DNA of 64,000 bases from Winogradskyella sp. (GTDB taxonomy: Bacteria; Bacteroidota; Bacteroidia; Flavobacteriales; Flavobacteriaceae). Below the pieces are notes generated by a model. That model worked only from the letters and a program-made list of their open reading frames with translations, searched no databases and was not told the origin of the DNA. Positions 54,303 through 63,019 of this stretch are shown piece after piece (positions within the stretch are counted from its first letter, which is position 1; each line of letters begins with the position of its first letter). Position numbers and translations under genes: made by a program. The stretch lies in the NCBI RefSeq assembly GCF_028282165.1, contig NZ_JANQIM010000004.1, positions 1 to 64,000 of the forward strand, written 5' to 3'.

Positions 54303-54968
54303 ATGACTAAACCAATCTCCATATTAATTGTAGATGATCATCCTATAATTGTTGAAGCCTACAAAAGTGCCCTTGAGCATTTAAACAAAAATGATGATAC
54401 CGTTGTATTTAATATTAATAGTGCTATTAATACAGACGATGTACTTAAGAAGCTTACATTTTCAAATTTTGATATTGTTTTTTTAGATATTAGAATACCG
54501 CCTTCAAGCGATAATACTATCATTTCTGGTGAAGATTTAGGATTAAAAATAAGAGAGAAGCTACCTACTGTTAAAATAGTAGTTTCTACAATGTTTAATG
54601 ATAACACTAGAATCAATTCTATTTTTAAAACTTTAGATCCGGATGCGTTTTTAATTAAAGATGATATTACAAAAAGTACTATAATTGATGCTTTACAAAG
54701 TGTACTGGATAACCAGCCCTTTTATAGTAAAACAGTGCTTAAATTACTGCGCAAAATTGCAAAAAATGATTACATCTTAGACAAAATAGATAGGCAGTTA
54801 CTATTTTATTTATCAAAAGGAATAAAAACCAAAGATTTAACTCAACATATAGCGTTGTCTTCAACAGGAATTGAGCGTAGAAAACGACAATTAAAGGCAA
54901 TTTTTGGTAAAGAGAATTGTAGCGATAGTGAGCTATTGAGAGTTGCTGAGGAAAAGGGCTTTATTTAA
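54303..54968 (+). CDS. Response regulator with helix-turn-helix output
   Basis: A 221-residue regulator. The receiver has the acidic pair in IVDDHPIIVEAY (11-12), phospho-acceptor Asp62 in VFLDIRIPPSS, and the switch pattern VVSTMFND with Lys in FLIKDDITKS. The output domain (about 160-221) is LuxR/NarL-like: DRQLLFYLSKGIKTKDLTQH followed by LSSTGIERRKRQLKAIFG. The recognition helix is atypical for LuxR. It is the cognate partner of the TPR kinase, whose stop lies 4 bases before it. The hairpins at 55219-55260 lie between it and the next gene. Confidence 0.9.
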   Translation: MTKPISILIVDDHPIIVEAYKSALEHLNKNDDTVVFNINSAINTDDVLKKLTFSNFDIVFLDIRIPPSSDNTIISGEDLGLKIREKLPTVKIVVSTMFNDNTRINSIFKTLDPDAFLIKDDITKSTIIDALQSVLDNQPFYSKTVLKLLRKIAKNDYILDKIDRQLLFYLSKGIKTKDLTQHIALSSTGIERRKRQLKAIFGKENCSDSELLRVAEEKGFI

Positions 54969-55218
54969 AACCTTACACATTCTATGAATAAGGTTTAGCT
55001 ATAACATACAAAAAGGCTGGTATTTTAAAACTACACTTTTAGTCGCTGTAATATCTACTTCTCTTAATTCAATTTCATCTTAAAATTAGGTTTAGATTCT
55101 TTCATGTAATAGCTCTTGAAAGGTTAATTAATCAAAACCTTAGAAATCCATCCAGAATAAATACAAATTGCTAGAGTAAAATCAATTAAGGTTTAAAGGT
55201 AAGTTTTGGAATTGGAAT

Positions 55219-55260
55219 AAAACTAAGGTTTTTCCTTAGTTTTTCTGTGGAAAAACCTTA
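55219..55260 (+). promoter_or_regulatory. Two mutually exclusive hairpins (possible terminator or attenuator)
   Basis: Hairpin 1: 55219-55228 (AAAACTAAGG) with 55234-55243 (CCTTAGTTTT), 10-bp stem, loop TTTTT. Hairpin 2: 55224-55235 (TAAGGTTTTTCC) with 55249-55260 (GGAAAAACCTTA), 12-bp stem. They share 55224-55235, so only one can form at a time. Together with the rest of the 423-base space 54969-55391, in which I see no gene, this lies about 130 bases before the ATG at 55392. It may be the terminator of the regulator gene or a switch. Confidence 0.5.
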
Positions 55261-55391
55261 ATGCCGTTTTAATGATGTAACATACTTTAGTAGGTGTAAA
55301 TTCGAAACCCTATTTCTAGTGCGCATATGAGATCTGGTCCCTTTTTTACAAACAAATATTAACAACAATCAATTTTAAAAATCCAATTATT

Positions 55392-56192
55392 ATGAAAAAG
55401 GTAGTTTTTTTTGTTACCCTCTTATGCTGTATTAACTACGTCCAAGGACAATGGACGTTAGACATACCCAACAACACATTGACCACAAACAACGAATTTG
55501 TGGGTATTGGCTCCAATGGAACTGGCGCCACGGATTATAATTTTAGATATTGGCAAAGCTCAACAGTGGATGCGTTTTATTTCTCTTTGGACAATGATGC
55601 AAAAAGACAAATTCTTGCTGTTGGCTATGATGACAGCACTACATTTTTAAGATTAAAGAACAGGAACAATGCTGAATTTTTCAAAGTTGGTACACTAGGC
55701 AATGACAACAGTATATATATGCATTTGCCAGAAACCGACTCTAGAATTGTAATTGGAGATTATGGAAATTATTTACAAAGTGAAGGACATAAATTTGTGA
55801 TTAGAGACGGTAGCGCCAAAGTTGAAGGCGACGTATTCTCTACCGGAAATATTGGCATCGGTACCATGTCTTTTGTTGATGGTCCAGATACCTATCGATT
55901 ATCTGTTGCCGGAAAGGTAAGGGCTGAAGCTGTTAAAGTATATACCGATTGGGCAGATTTTGTTTTTGAGGACAACTATGAGCTACCAACGCTAGAGGAG
56001 GTTGAAGATTACATCAACGACAATGGACACTTAAAGGATATACCTAGTGCACAAGAGGTAGAAGAAAATGGTATAGAGCTGGGAGAAATGAACAAGCTTT
56101 TGCTTCAGAAAATAGAAGAACTTACTTTATATGCTATTGAGTTGAAAAAGGAAATTGAGGAATTAAAAAATAGAAGTAATGTTAAAGAGTAA
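55392..56192 (+). CDS. Fibre-end-like protein with coiled-coil tail
   Basis: A 266-residue exported protein (signal peptide ending in YVQGQ). The core has repeats of the form GIGSNGTGATDYNFRYW and GNIGIGTMSFVDGPDTYRLS. The C-terminal end is a well-known Bacteroidota pattern: VAGKVRAEAVKVYTDWADFV, ELPTLEEVEDYINDNGHLKD, IPSAQEVEENGIELGEMNK and a coiled coil LLLQKIEELTLYAIELKKE. In other genes this block closes long tail-fibre-like or cell-surface repeats and may aid trimerisation; here it is attached to a short body. It overlaps the subtilase gene by 14 bases, so the two are coupled. Confidence 0.8.
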   Translation: MKKVVFFVTLLCCINYVQGQWTLDIPNNTLTTNNEFVGIGSNGTGATDYNFRYWQSSTVDAFYFSLDNDAKRQILAVGYDDSTTFLRLKNRNNAEFFKVGTLGNDNSIYMHLPETDSRIVIGDYGNYLQSEGHKFVIRDGSAKVEGDVFSTGNIGIGTMSFVDGPDTYRLSVAGKVRAEAVKVYTDWADFVFEDNYELPTLEEVEDYINDNGHLKDIPSAQEVEENGIELGEMNKLLLQKIEELTLYAIELKKEIEELKNRSNVKE

Positions 56193-58284
56193 TTATTTTT
56201 TTATTTCTATCTTATTGCTTAGCTCCTTTTGTTTTGGACAAAAAAAATACATCTCTAAGCTAAGCAGCAGTAGTGATATTCCACAGTTTAAAAATATAAA
56301 TGGAACTTATATTTATGATGGGTCTAATCAAAAAGAGCAACTTTTTTTTGATAATAATCCAGATATTAAAATCTATCAATACGCACCTAGCTCAAAACGT
56401 GAAGCGGTACTAAGGTTTGCTATTATCGAATGTCTTGATGACAATGATATTAAGAAATTAATGGCAGAATTTCCAGGCATATACTTAAGTTACAGTGAGT
56501 ATCAAGAACCTCTTTTAGCTTCTATCAAAATAAATAAGGATTACCATCGATTTAATGGTTATAAAAGTACTCATTTTTCACAATCTTTTAATGCTATAGA
56601 ACCTCCACCATTTTTCCCAAATGATTACGTAACCATACCCGTACAAGCACCCTCTGATTATGGAACTTTTGATGTAAATGATTATGAGTATATAAACACT
56701 ACAAAAGCTTGGGGCATTGCAGGAGGTGGAAATTCCAGCATAATTATTGGAATCTCTGATAGTAAAATTGTAGAAGATGATATTGAATTGGATGGTAAAG
56801 TAAATTTTCCAAATGGAGACCCTTATGAATCTCTTTCTCCTTCCAATTGTAATGTGCCCCCCTATACACTATTGGAATCTAGGCACGGTACTGGTTCCGC
56901 TGTAACAGCGGCTGGTAAAGGTAACAACAACTATGGTAAATTGGGGGTTTGTTATGAATGCTCAATAAATGGTGACGACTATAATTTTCCTTCTCTTTTA
57001 AGACTAGCAGAATCTGGAGCAAAAATAATAAATGCGAGTTGGGTTAGCTCGGGACAAGATTTACCACCAGAAGAGTACATGCTAACACCTCATGGAGAAT
57101 GTAATTATAAGATTATAAGAGAAATTATAGAAGATTATGGAGCCATTATAGTTGCAAGTGCAGGAAATGAGATGCAATATGATGCCCTAGGCCAACCAAT
57201 TACACAATACAACTATCCTGCAAGTTTTGATGAGGTTATTTCAGTATCTTCCGTGAATCATTGGTACGAATTGGATAATCATCCCCTGACACCTTGGACA
57301 ACCTGCAACCCTCCAGATCAAGCATTATTCCGAATCAAAGATATTCTTGTATCAGGTCTTCTTGTGAGTACAGATCCACCAGAATTGCTTACTTACACCT
57401 GTCCAAATGGAGCAAGTGGGCCTCCAGGCCCTATTGCAGGTCCACCACATGTTATAAACGATCAGGTAGACATTGTAACACCAAATTATCAAGTTATAGA
57501 TTATCCAAAAATGATATATGGGACATGCCCTGGTGAATCAAGTTCGAAATATACCTGGGGGACTTCGCATGGCGCTCCTCTAGTAAGTGGCACTATTGGA
57601 CTTATGTTAAGCTTGGACGACTGCTTAGATTACTTGCAAGTAGATGATATATTAAAGCTTACTTCAAAAAGTATTGAAACTATATCATACAATTCTAATT
57701 ATATGGGTCTTGTTGGGGCTGGAGCAATGCAAACGGGAGATGCTGTTTCATTTGTTTATCAAATGAACCAGAATGATGGTAATGCACTAATAGAAGATCA
57801 AATTTTCAATCGTTTTGAATTTGATGTACAGAGAATAAAAAATGATTTAACAATTGATAATGTTCAGTTCCTTAATAATAATATAAGCGATTTTAATGCT
57901 GGAAATAGTATAACTATTACTAACACCAATATAAAGCCAAATAGTTATGGTTCTTTTTATGTCGGTGCAGAAACTCTTCCTTCTAATGCCTGTGGTGTTA
58001 GTGTATCTCAAAGAACCCTAAAACGTAAACAAAGCACTGATGATAGGGAATATGTTTTAAAGATATATCCAAACCCAACAAAGGATATGGTTACGATTGA
58101 GAGTGAAGGTGAAATCATATCTTGTGAAATATATAATACCTTTGGTAGACTTTTGCTGAAACAAGATTTTGAATCTCACAAACAAGTAGAAATGAATTTA
58201 GATGGTCTTTCTGAGGAATTATATTTTCTCACTATTTACTTGAAAAATGGTCAGTCTATCACCAAGAAAGTTTTTAAGAATTGA
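56179..58284 (+). CDS. Subtilisin-like (S8) peptidase with T9SS sorting domain
   Basis: A 701-residue secreted protease, signal peptide ending in FCFGQ. Catalytic triad: Asp in IIGISDSKIVEDDIE (about 194), His in ESRHGTGSAVTAAGKGNN (about 236), Ser in WGTSHGAPLVSGTIG (about 463), and the oxyanion Asn in VASAGNEMQ. The Asp motif reads SDS in place of DTG/DSG. A section about 380-450 contains a proline/glycine-rich loop GASGPPGPIAGPPHV between the oxyanion Asn and the Ser. The C-terminus is a T9SS type A domain (KIYPNPTKDMVTIESEGE, IYNTFGRLLLKQ, KKVFKN). Exported through the outer membrane. It follows the fibre-like gene with a 14-base overlap. Confidence 0.9.
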   Translation: MLKSNYFFISILLLSSFCFGQKKYISKLSSSSDIPQFKNINGTYIYDGSNQKEQLFFDNNPDIKIYQYAPSSKREAVLRFAIIECLDDNDIKKLMAEFPGIYLSYSEYQEPLLASIKINKDYHRFNGYKSTHFSQSFNAIEPPPFFPNDYVTIPVQAPSDYGTFDVNDYEYINTTKAWGIAGGGNSSIIIGISDSKIVEDDIELDGKVNFPNGDPYESLSPSNCNVPPYTLLESRHGTGSAVTAAGKGNNNYGKLGVCYECSINGDDYNFPSLLRLAESGAKIINASWVSSGQDLPPEEYMLTPHGECNYKIIREIIEDYGAIIVASAGNEMQYDALGQPITQYNYPASFDEVISVSSVNHWYELDNHPLTPWTTCNPPDQALFRIKDILVSGLLVSTDPPELLTYTCPNGASGPPGPIAGPPHVINDQVDIVTPNYQVIDYPKMIYGTCPGESSSKYTWGTSHGAPLVSGTIGLMLSLDDCLDYLQVDDILKLTSKSIETISYNSNYMGLVGAGAMQTGDAVSFVYQMNQNDGNALIEDQIFNRFEFDVQRIKNDLTIDNVQFLNNNISDFNAGNSITITNTNIKPNSYGSFYVGAETLPSNACGVSVSQRTLKRKQSTDDREYVLKIYPNPTKDMVTIESEGEIISCEIYNTFGRLLLKQDFESHKQVEMNLDGLSEELYFLTIYLKNGQSITKKVFKN

Positions 58285-58619
58285 GATTAAAGCATTTAGA
58301 TAATCAATCATATTAACAAATGGGTAATATGGCAATTATGTACACAAATAAATAAAAGCCATTAGTTTTAAATATATTGAATTATTACGGAGCGGTACGC
58401 AAATACCGCTCCGTTGTCTATGAATATATTAAGATTATAACACTCTTCGAAAATTACCCATTATTAGCTGTTCTTATCAGGGTATTATCTTTTCTGAATT
58501 TCTTGACAATCGAAGTATTGATGCTTTGTTAACAGCAGTTTTATATCAATATGTTGCAAGTTCTTATAAAAAAAGATGAAGATTTTATCCTCACCTTTTA
58601 AATCTTTAGGGTCAAGACT
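58285..58619. other. Intergenic region of 335 bases between converging genes
   Basis: It holds the terminator at 58387-58414 and otherwise AT-rich sequence. No gene on either strand and no repeats that I can see. Confidence 0.6.
58387..58414 (+). terminator. Strong GC hairpin after the subtilase gene
   Basis: ACGGAGCGGTA paired with TACCGCTCCGT, a perfect 11-bp stem with loop CGCAAA. It is unusually GC-rich for this window; the T run after it is weak (TTGTCT). It lies 102 bases after the subtilase stop. Confidence 0.6.
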
Positions 58620-60410
58620 TTATTCAGATAGGTCCTTTACTACTTTGACAGCATTTGAGTTGTTAGGATTGAGTTCAAGTGTCTTTTTGTAATACTTCAA
58701 TGCATTTTTCTTATCCCCTGAAAGTAAATAGGCTTCTCCAAGACTATCGTATGTGTTGGCACTATCAGGATAAAGAATAGTATTTATTTTAAATATAGTA
58801 ATCGCGACATCATATTTTTTATCACCTAAATGCTCATACCCAAAACTATTGATTCTAGATTCAGAGACTAGGGAACTATTTGGATTTTCTTTCTTTAGTT
58901 TCTTATAGGCCGCCAGAGCTTCTTCATACTTATTTTCTTGAGCCAATTCAAAAGGGAGTTTCCCTAATACCTTACGTTGCATAAACAGCTTTTCTGAACT
59001 GTTATCCCAAAATTGCTCAACCTCGTGCTCTCCGTTTTCTTTTATGTTGAATTTCATTTTAAATGGAATTTCATCAATCCCAAACGTATAATCTCCCAAG
59101 TAAAATAATTCAAAATCCCTTCCCAATACCAAAACTAATTTTCCTTCTTTCTTTTGTATTTCATTCAAACCCCACCCAACATGTTCATACCGACCAACAA
59201 CTTGTTCTTCTAGTGTTGTAGGTAGTTCCTCAAGTTTGCTTTTATCAAAAGGTTTTTTCCACCCATGAGTTTCAATGATATTACTTCTAAGTTCGTCAAG
59301 AATTGGGACTCTGATACCATTAGGACCATTCCCAAAGAAAACAATCCCTTTTCCTTCTTTCATAGTTCCATAGATATGACCTCCAATTCCAGTGTTGGCT
59401 CCTCCATGAGAAAACCAATCTAGATTACCAAAAGCTTGAAAGCGATCAAAACCTATACACCAGCCTCCTATACCTTTTCTTGTAATTATTGTAGTGATTC
59501 TTTCGGCCACTTTTTTTGAGAATATTTCACTTTTACCTTCAAGCGCTTTTTGAATCTCAATCATCAAGATGGACATATCCGTTGGATTAGACCACATTCC
59601 AGATGCTGATACCTGAGGTGTAATAGGAATTCCGGTTTTAATGATGTTGCCTTTGTTATCATGGGCCTTTGCAACATTTGTTAGAAAACCTTCTTCATTG
59701 GGCTGCTTCATGGTTGTATTCTTCAAATTCAAGGGGCCGAATATGTATTCTTGTGCTAAATCTGCCAATGATTTACCCAAATGATCTTCTAAAGCCATCA
59801 TGGCTATCGTGTAGCCACCACCACTATATTTCCAATCGGTTCCAGGTGTGAAAGTAACTTCAATTTCCTTGTCGTATCTAGGTAACTTTCCTTGAATAGA
59901 TTCTAAAATAGAAGGGATTTTTTCACCTTCGTAAAAATCAGTGAATCCATGTTGTGACGTACCAGCGGTATGACTTAACAAGTGTACTAAAGTAACAGGA
60001 GTATCTTTATTGAATTCGTTTTGAGGAATCTTCCATCGCTTTAGGTAAGTATTAACAGGAATATCTAAATCAAATACACCTTTTTCTTCTAAGATAGCAA
60101 ACAAAAGACCTGTAATCGCCTTAGAGATTGAAGCCGTTGAGAAAGATGTTTCTTCATTTAAGGGTACAGAATCGTATTTCACACCCCAATGGTCTTTCCA
60201 TATGATTTTGTAATCTTCAAAGACAGCAACGCTCAACCCTTTTAAACCTTTATCTTTCATTAACTCTTCAATAGAGATGGATTTGTCGTCTTTTGCAAAG
60301 TTTAAAGCCAGCGCTTTTTTGGGATCTACGGATGTACTTTCTTGACTGCATGATAAATTAAATGCAACTAAGAATAATACGAGATAGTTTATTTTTTTCA
60401 TTTTCTTCAA
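58620..60410 (-). CDS. Lipoprotein serine hydrolase with C-terminal TPRs
   Basis: A 596-residue lipoprotein, lipobox LSC (Cys21). The beta-lactamase-type domain carries SxxK in STASISKAITGLLF (Ser94, Lys97), the second motif WKYSGGGYTIAMMALE and the third WFSHGGANTGIGGH. Then comes a DUF3471-like beta region and TPRs about 480-590 (YEEALAAYKKLKKENPNSS, LLSGDKKNALKYYKKTLELN). Family reactions include hydrolysis of esters, peptides or D-amino acid derivatives. It is divergent from the LytS-type kinase gene, and the 121-base gap holds a -7 box for this gene plus a phased pair of repeats, so it is a likely target of the regulator. Confidence 0.87.
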   Translation of the reverse strand: MKKMKKINYLVLFLVAFNLSCSQESTSVDPKKALALNFAKDDKSISIEELMKDKGLKGLSVAVFEDYKIIWKDHWGVKYDSVPLNEETSFSTASISKAITGLLFAILEEKGVFDLDIPVNTYLKRWKIPQNEFNKDTPVTLVHLLSHTAGTSQHGFTDFYEGEKIPSILESIQGKLPRYDKEIEVTFTPGTDWKYSGGGYTIAMMALEDHLGKSLADLAQEYIFGPLNLKNTTMKQPNEEGFLTNVAKAHDNKGNIIKTGIPITPQVSASGMWSNPTDMSILMIEIQKALEGKSEIFSKKVAERITTIITRKGIGGWCIGFDRFQAFGNLDWFSHGGANTGIGGHIYGTMKEGKGIVFFGNGPNGIRVPILDELRSNIIETHGWKKPFDKSKLEELPTTLEEQVVGRYEHVGWGLNEIQKKEGKLVLVLGRDFELFYLGDYTFGIDEIPFKMKFNIKENGEHEVEQFWDNSSEKLFMQRKVLGKLPFELAQENKYEEALAAYKKLKKENPNSSLVSESRINSFGYEHLGDKKYDVAITIFKINTILYPDSANTYDSLGEAYLLSGDKKNALKYYKKTLELNPNNSNAVKVVKDLSE

Positions 60411-60424
60411 TGTATGTTCTTAAA

Positions 60425-60432
60425 CAAATCTA
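60425..60432 (-). promoter_or_regulatory. Candidate -7 box of the serine hydrolase gene
   Basis: TAGATTTG on the minus strand, 14 bases before the ATG at 60410. The repeat pair at 60462-60494 begins 29 bases upstream of it, at the place of an activator site. Confidence 0.45.
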
Positions 60433-60461
60433 ATTCCTATTACTACCTAATTCGTCACCAT

Positions 60462-60494
60462 ACTTTTGAATGGCTCTATAAACTTTTGAACGGC
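60462..60494. promoter_or_regulatory. Direct repeat pair, candidate LytTR operator
   Basis: ACTTTTGAAtGGC at 60462-60474 and ACTTTTGAAcGGC at 60482-60494, 12 of 13 bases identical, exactly 20 bases apart. On the minus strand they read GCCGTTCAAAAGT and GCCATTCAAAAGT, close to the GTT-centred boxes known for LytTR regulators such as AgrA. They lie between the kinase/regulator operon and the divergent serine hydrolase. Confidence 0.6.
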
Positions 60495-60531
60495 ATCGTT
60501 TCTATACTTTTTCAAGTATCTTGCATACGCA

Positions 60532-62202
60532 ATGAAGAAAAATTACATCGTTTTATTAGGAATACTCTCTTTACTAATGGTAGGTTGTACCGATACCGCA
60601 TTGTTCTATGGTATGGATACTACTTATAAAATGGGTGACAATCTAGATAGATCAGTAAAATCGTATCAAGAGGACGATACTTGGGTAAGGTCTAGCAATG
60701 TCTATAAAACACGTTTTTGGACAAGGACTAAATTCTATATTGATAGCATAGATACTGCTGAAACCTACGGATTGTCTATTGTAAGCTATTCTTCTTACGA
60801 TATTTTTTGGGATGGTGTAAAAATAGGATCGAATGGTATTATAGGAGACTCTGAAGAGACCGAAGAACCTGGAATACTTAGAAAATATTTTTTACTTCCA
60901 AATTCGCTCCTAACCAAAGGGGGGCATGTACTCGCTATTAGGCATTCTAATTTTCATGCAACCTCTGATATAAATCTATTTTATACTTCAATCGGAATAT
61001 ATGAGCAGATGATTAAACGTCCACTTATTCAGACCGCTATGATGTATATTTTAGGCGGAATGTTTCTGATTGTAGGTCTGTATTATCTGTTTACGTATTT
61101 CAAAACTAGAAAGGAATTCATTATTCTTCTATTTGGCCTTATAAGCATTAGTTTTTTCTTTTTGGTCTTTATAGAATATTCAAAAGAATATTATGAGTAT
61201 ACATATGATCTTCATTTTGTACGATTGGAAATCATTCAATGGCTAAACTTTTTTATAGCCTCATTGATCCCTTTATTTTTCCTTTTCAGATTTCAATTAA
61301 AAAACAAGTGGACTTTTTACCTTTTTCACCAAGCTTATTTAATTGTTTTATTAATGATCTATTGGAGAATGTATGATACATATGCCATACTCATTAGTAA
61401 ATCGATGTGGGTTTTTTCAGTTTTCGTTGTTGGAATTGCTTTTGTAAATAAGAAGCGAGGAAGCTTGCCAGTTCTTTTGGGACTTCTTTGTATTACATTA
61501 CTGAGTTTTATGATTATGCACGATGTTAGTCTTTTCCTAACTTTTGCAATCCTTGTTTTATTGATGATGTATTCTATGGTCATTTATCAAAAGGAACAAA
61601 AGAAAAGTTATGAATTGGCACTTTCGCAATCCGAAAGATTAAAATTTGAACTACAGGTTCAGAATATAAAGCCCCATTTCTTAATGAATACCCTAACATC
61701 TCTAATAGAATTAGTTGAGCAGTCGCCAGAAGATAGTATTACTTTAATCAATTCCTTATCAGATGAGTTTAGAATGCTGAATAAAATGGCAGATGTAAAA
61801 AAAGTGTCCATAAAAGAAGAATTACAATTATGCAAAAGCCATATTGAGGTGATGCGCTTAAGGAAGGAGGTACAGTATAAATTGAAACAAAAAAATATTG
61901 AGTATACAGAAACAATTCCTCCTGCAGTAATACACACAGCCATTGAAAATGGAATTACGCATTGCTTACCTAATGAGAATAATGAAATATCCTTTTTAAT
62001 TGTATTCTCTAGACTAAAAGAATGGAAACAATATGAACTAATTACTTATGGAAAGCCAGTTTCAGAGGTTAGAAGAGAAGGTGGAACAGGTGAGCAGTAT
62101 ATAAAATCGAGACTTAGCGAGAGCTACGGTGAGGACTGGTTTTTTGAATCAAAAAGAGTACCCGAAGGTTGGAAAGTATTATTTAGATTTAAAGAAAAAT
62201 GA
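60532..62202 (+). CDS. LytS-type sensor histidine kinase with 7TM-like region
   Basis: A 556-residue sensor kinase. N-terminal signal peptide with lipobox VGC (Cys19) and a periplasmic beta domain to about residue 160 (a jelly roll like 7TMR-DISM extracellular domains). Then come seven hydrophobic helices about 165-345, a coiled coil, and the His_kinase domain: His382 in QNIKPHFLMNTLTSL, N-box VIHTAIENGITHCLP. The G-box is unusual: GGTGEQYIKSRL in place of GIGLxNxxxRL. It pairs with the LytTR gene downstream, with an ATGA overlap of 4 bases. By layout it is different from the kinase at 6338. Confidence 0.88.
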   Translation: MKKNYIVLLGILSLLMVGCTDTALFYGMDTTYKMGDNLDRSVKSYQEDDTWVRSSNVYKTRFWTRTKFYIDSIDTAETYGLSIVSYSSYDIFWDGVKIGSNGIIGDSEETEEPGILRKYFLLPNSLLTKGGHVLAIRHSNFHATSDINLFYTSIGIYEQMIKRPLIQTAMMYILGGMFLIVGLYYLFTYFKTRKEFIILLFGLISISFFFLVFIEYSKEYYEYTYDLHFVRLEIIQWLNFFIASLIPLFFLFRFQLKNKWTFYLFHQAYLIVLLMIYWRMYDTYAILISKSMWVFSVFVVGIAFVNKKRGSLPVLLGLLCITLLSFMIMHDVSLFLTFAILVLLMMYSMVIYQKEQKKSYELALSQSERLKFELQVQNIKPHFLMNTLTSLIELVEQSPEDSITLINSLSDEFRMLNKMADVKKVSIKEELQLCKSHIEVMRLRKEVQYKLKQKNIEYTETIPPAVIHTAIENGITHCLPNENNEISFLIVFSRLKEWKQYELITYGKPVSEVRREGGTGEQYIKSRLSESYGEDWFFESKRVPEGWKVLFRFKEK

Positions 62203-62900
62203 ATGTATTAATTGTAGAGGACGAAGCGCCAATCGCTAGAAGGATTGAACGTTTTTTAAAGGAGATCATTACAGCAAGTGATTTAAAAATTGCCAAAGTT
62301 AATTCAATATCTGATGGAGAGGAATTCATTAGTGCAAATAAGATAGATTTATTGCTCTTGGACTTAAACCTAAATGGGGAAAGCGGATTTACAATTTTGC
62401 AGACAATGGTTTCTCACGCATTCCACACAATTATTGTTTCCGCTTACCAGGATAAAGCTATAGAGGCTTTTGATTATGGAGTACTAGATTTTGTGTTAAA
62501 ACCATTTGGAAAACAGAGACTGGCATTAGCACTAGAAAGATTTAAATCACAAAAAGAAAAAGGCCCTAGTGCACTTAAGTTCCTGGCTGTAAAAAAAGCA
62601 CATACAGTGAAGCTAATCGATATTTCTGAAGTAATATATATTAAAGGAGCTGGCATTTACACTGAAATTCATTTGAAGGATGAAAGCAAAGAGATACATG
62701 ATAAGTCCTTAGATAAGTTGATGCAATTATTGCCTGATAATTTTGAGAGAATTCACAAATCCTATTTAGTTGATATGAATAATGCTGTAGAGTATAAGGT
62801 TTTCTCTGGGAGCAAATATGAGTTGATACTAAATAACGGACATACTTTACCTATTGGGAGAACAAGATATAAAGAGGTGAAAGAGAAATGGTTAAACTAA
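62199..62900 (+). CDS. LytTR-family response regulator
   Basis: A 233-residue regulator. Receiver: IVEDEAPIAR (acidic residues 7-9), phospho-acceptor Asp55 in LLLLDLNLNGE, TIIVSAYQDKA and the Lys of LDFVLKPFGK. LytTR domain about 125-233: VKLIDISEVIYIKGAGIYTE, FERIHKSYLVDM and LPIGRTRYKEV. It is translationally coupled to the kinase. The direct repeat at 60462-60494 is a candidate binding site, which would place the divergent serine hydrolase and possibly the operon itself under its control. Confidence 0.93.
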   Translation: MNVLIVEDEAPIARRIERFLKEIITASDLKIAKVNSISDGEEFISANKIDLLLLDLNLNGESGFTILQTMVSHAFHTIIVSAYQDKAIEAFDYGVLDFVLKPFGKQRLALALERFKSQKEKGPSALKFLAVKKAHTVKLIDISEVIYIKGAGIYTEIHLKDESKEIHDKSLDKLMQLLPDNFERIHKSYLVDMNNAVEYKVFSGSKYELILNNGHTLPIGRTRYKEVKEKWLN

Positions 62901-63019
62901 GATGTAGTTATGGAATTTCTTAGAATCGAAACTAATAAGACTCCAAGTATAACCGACTTTTGATGACTTTTTTTAAGCTTTTCGATGTTTATGAAAACGG
63001 ACTCTAAAAAATTCATAAC

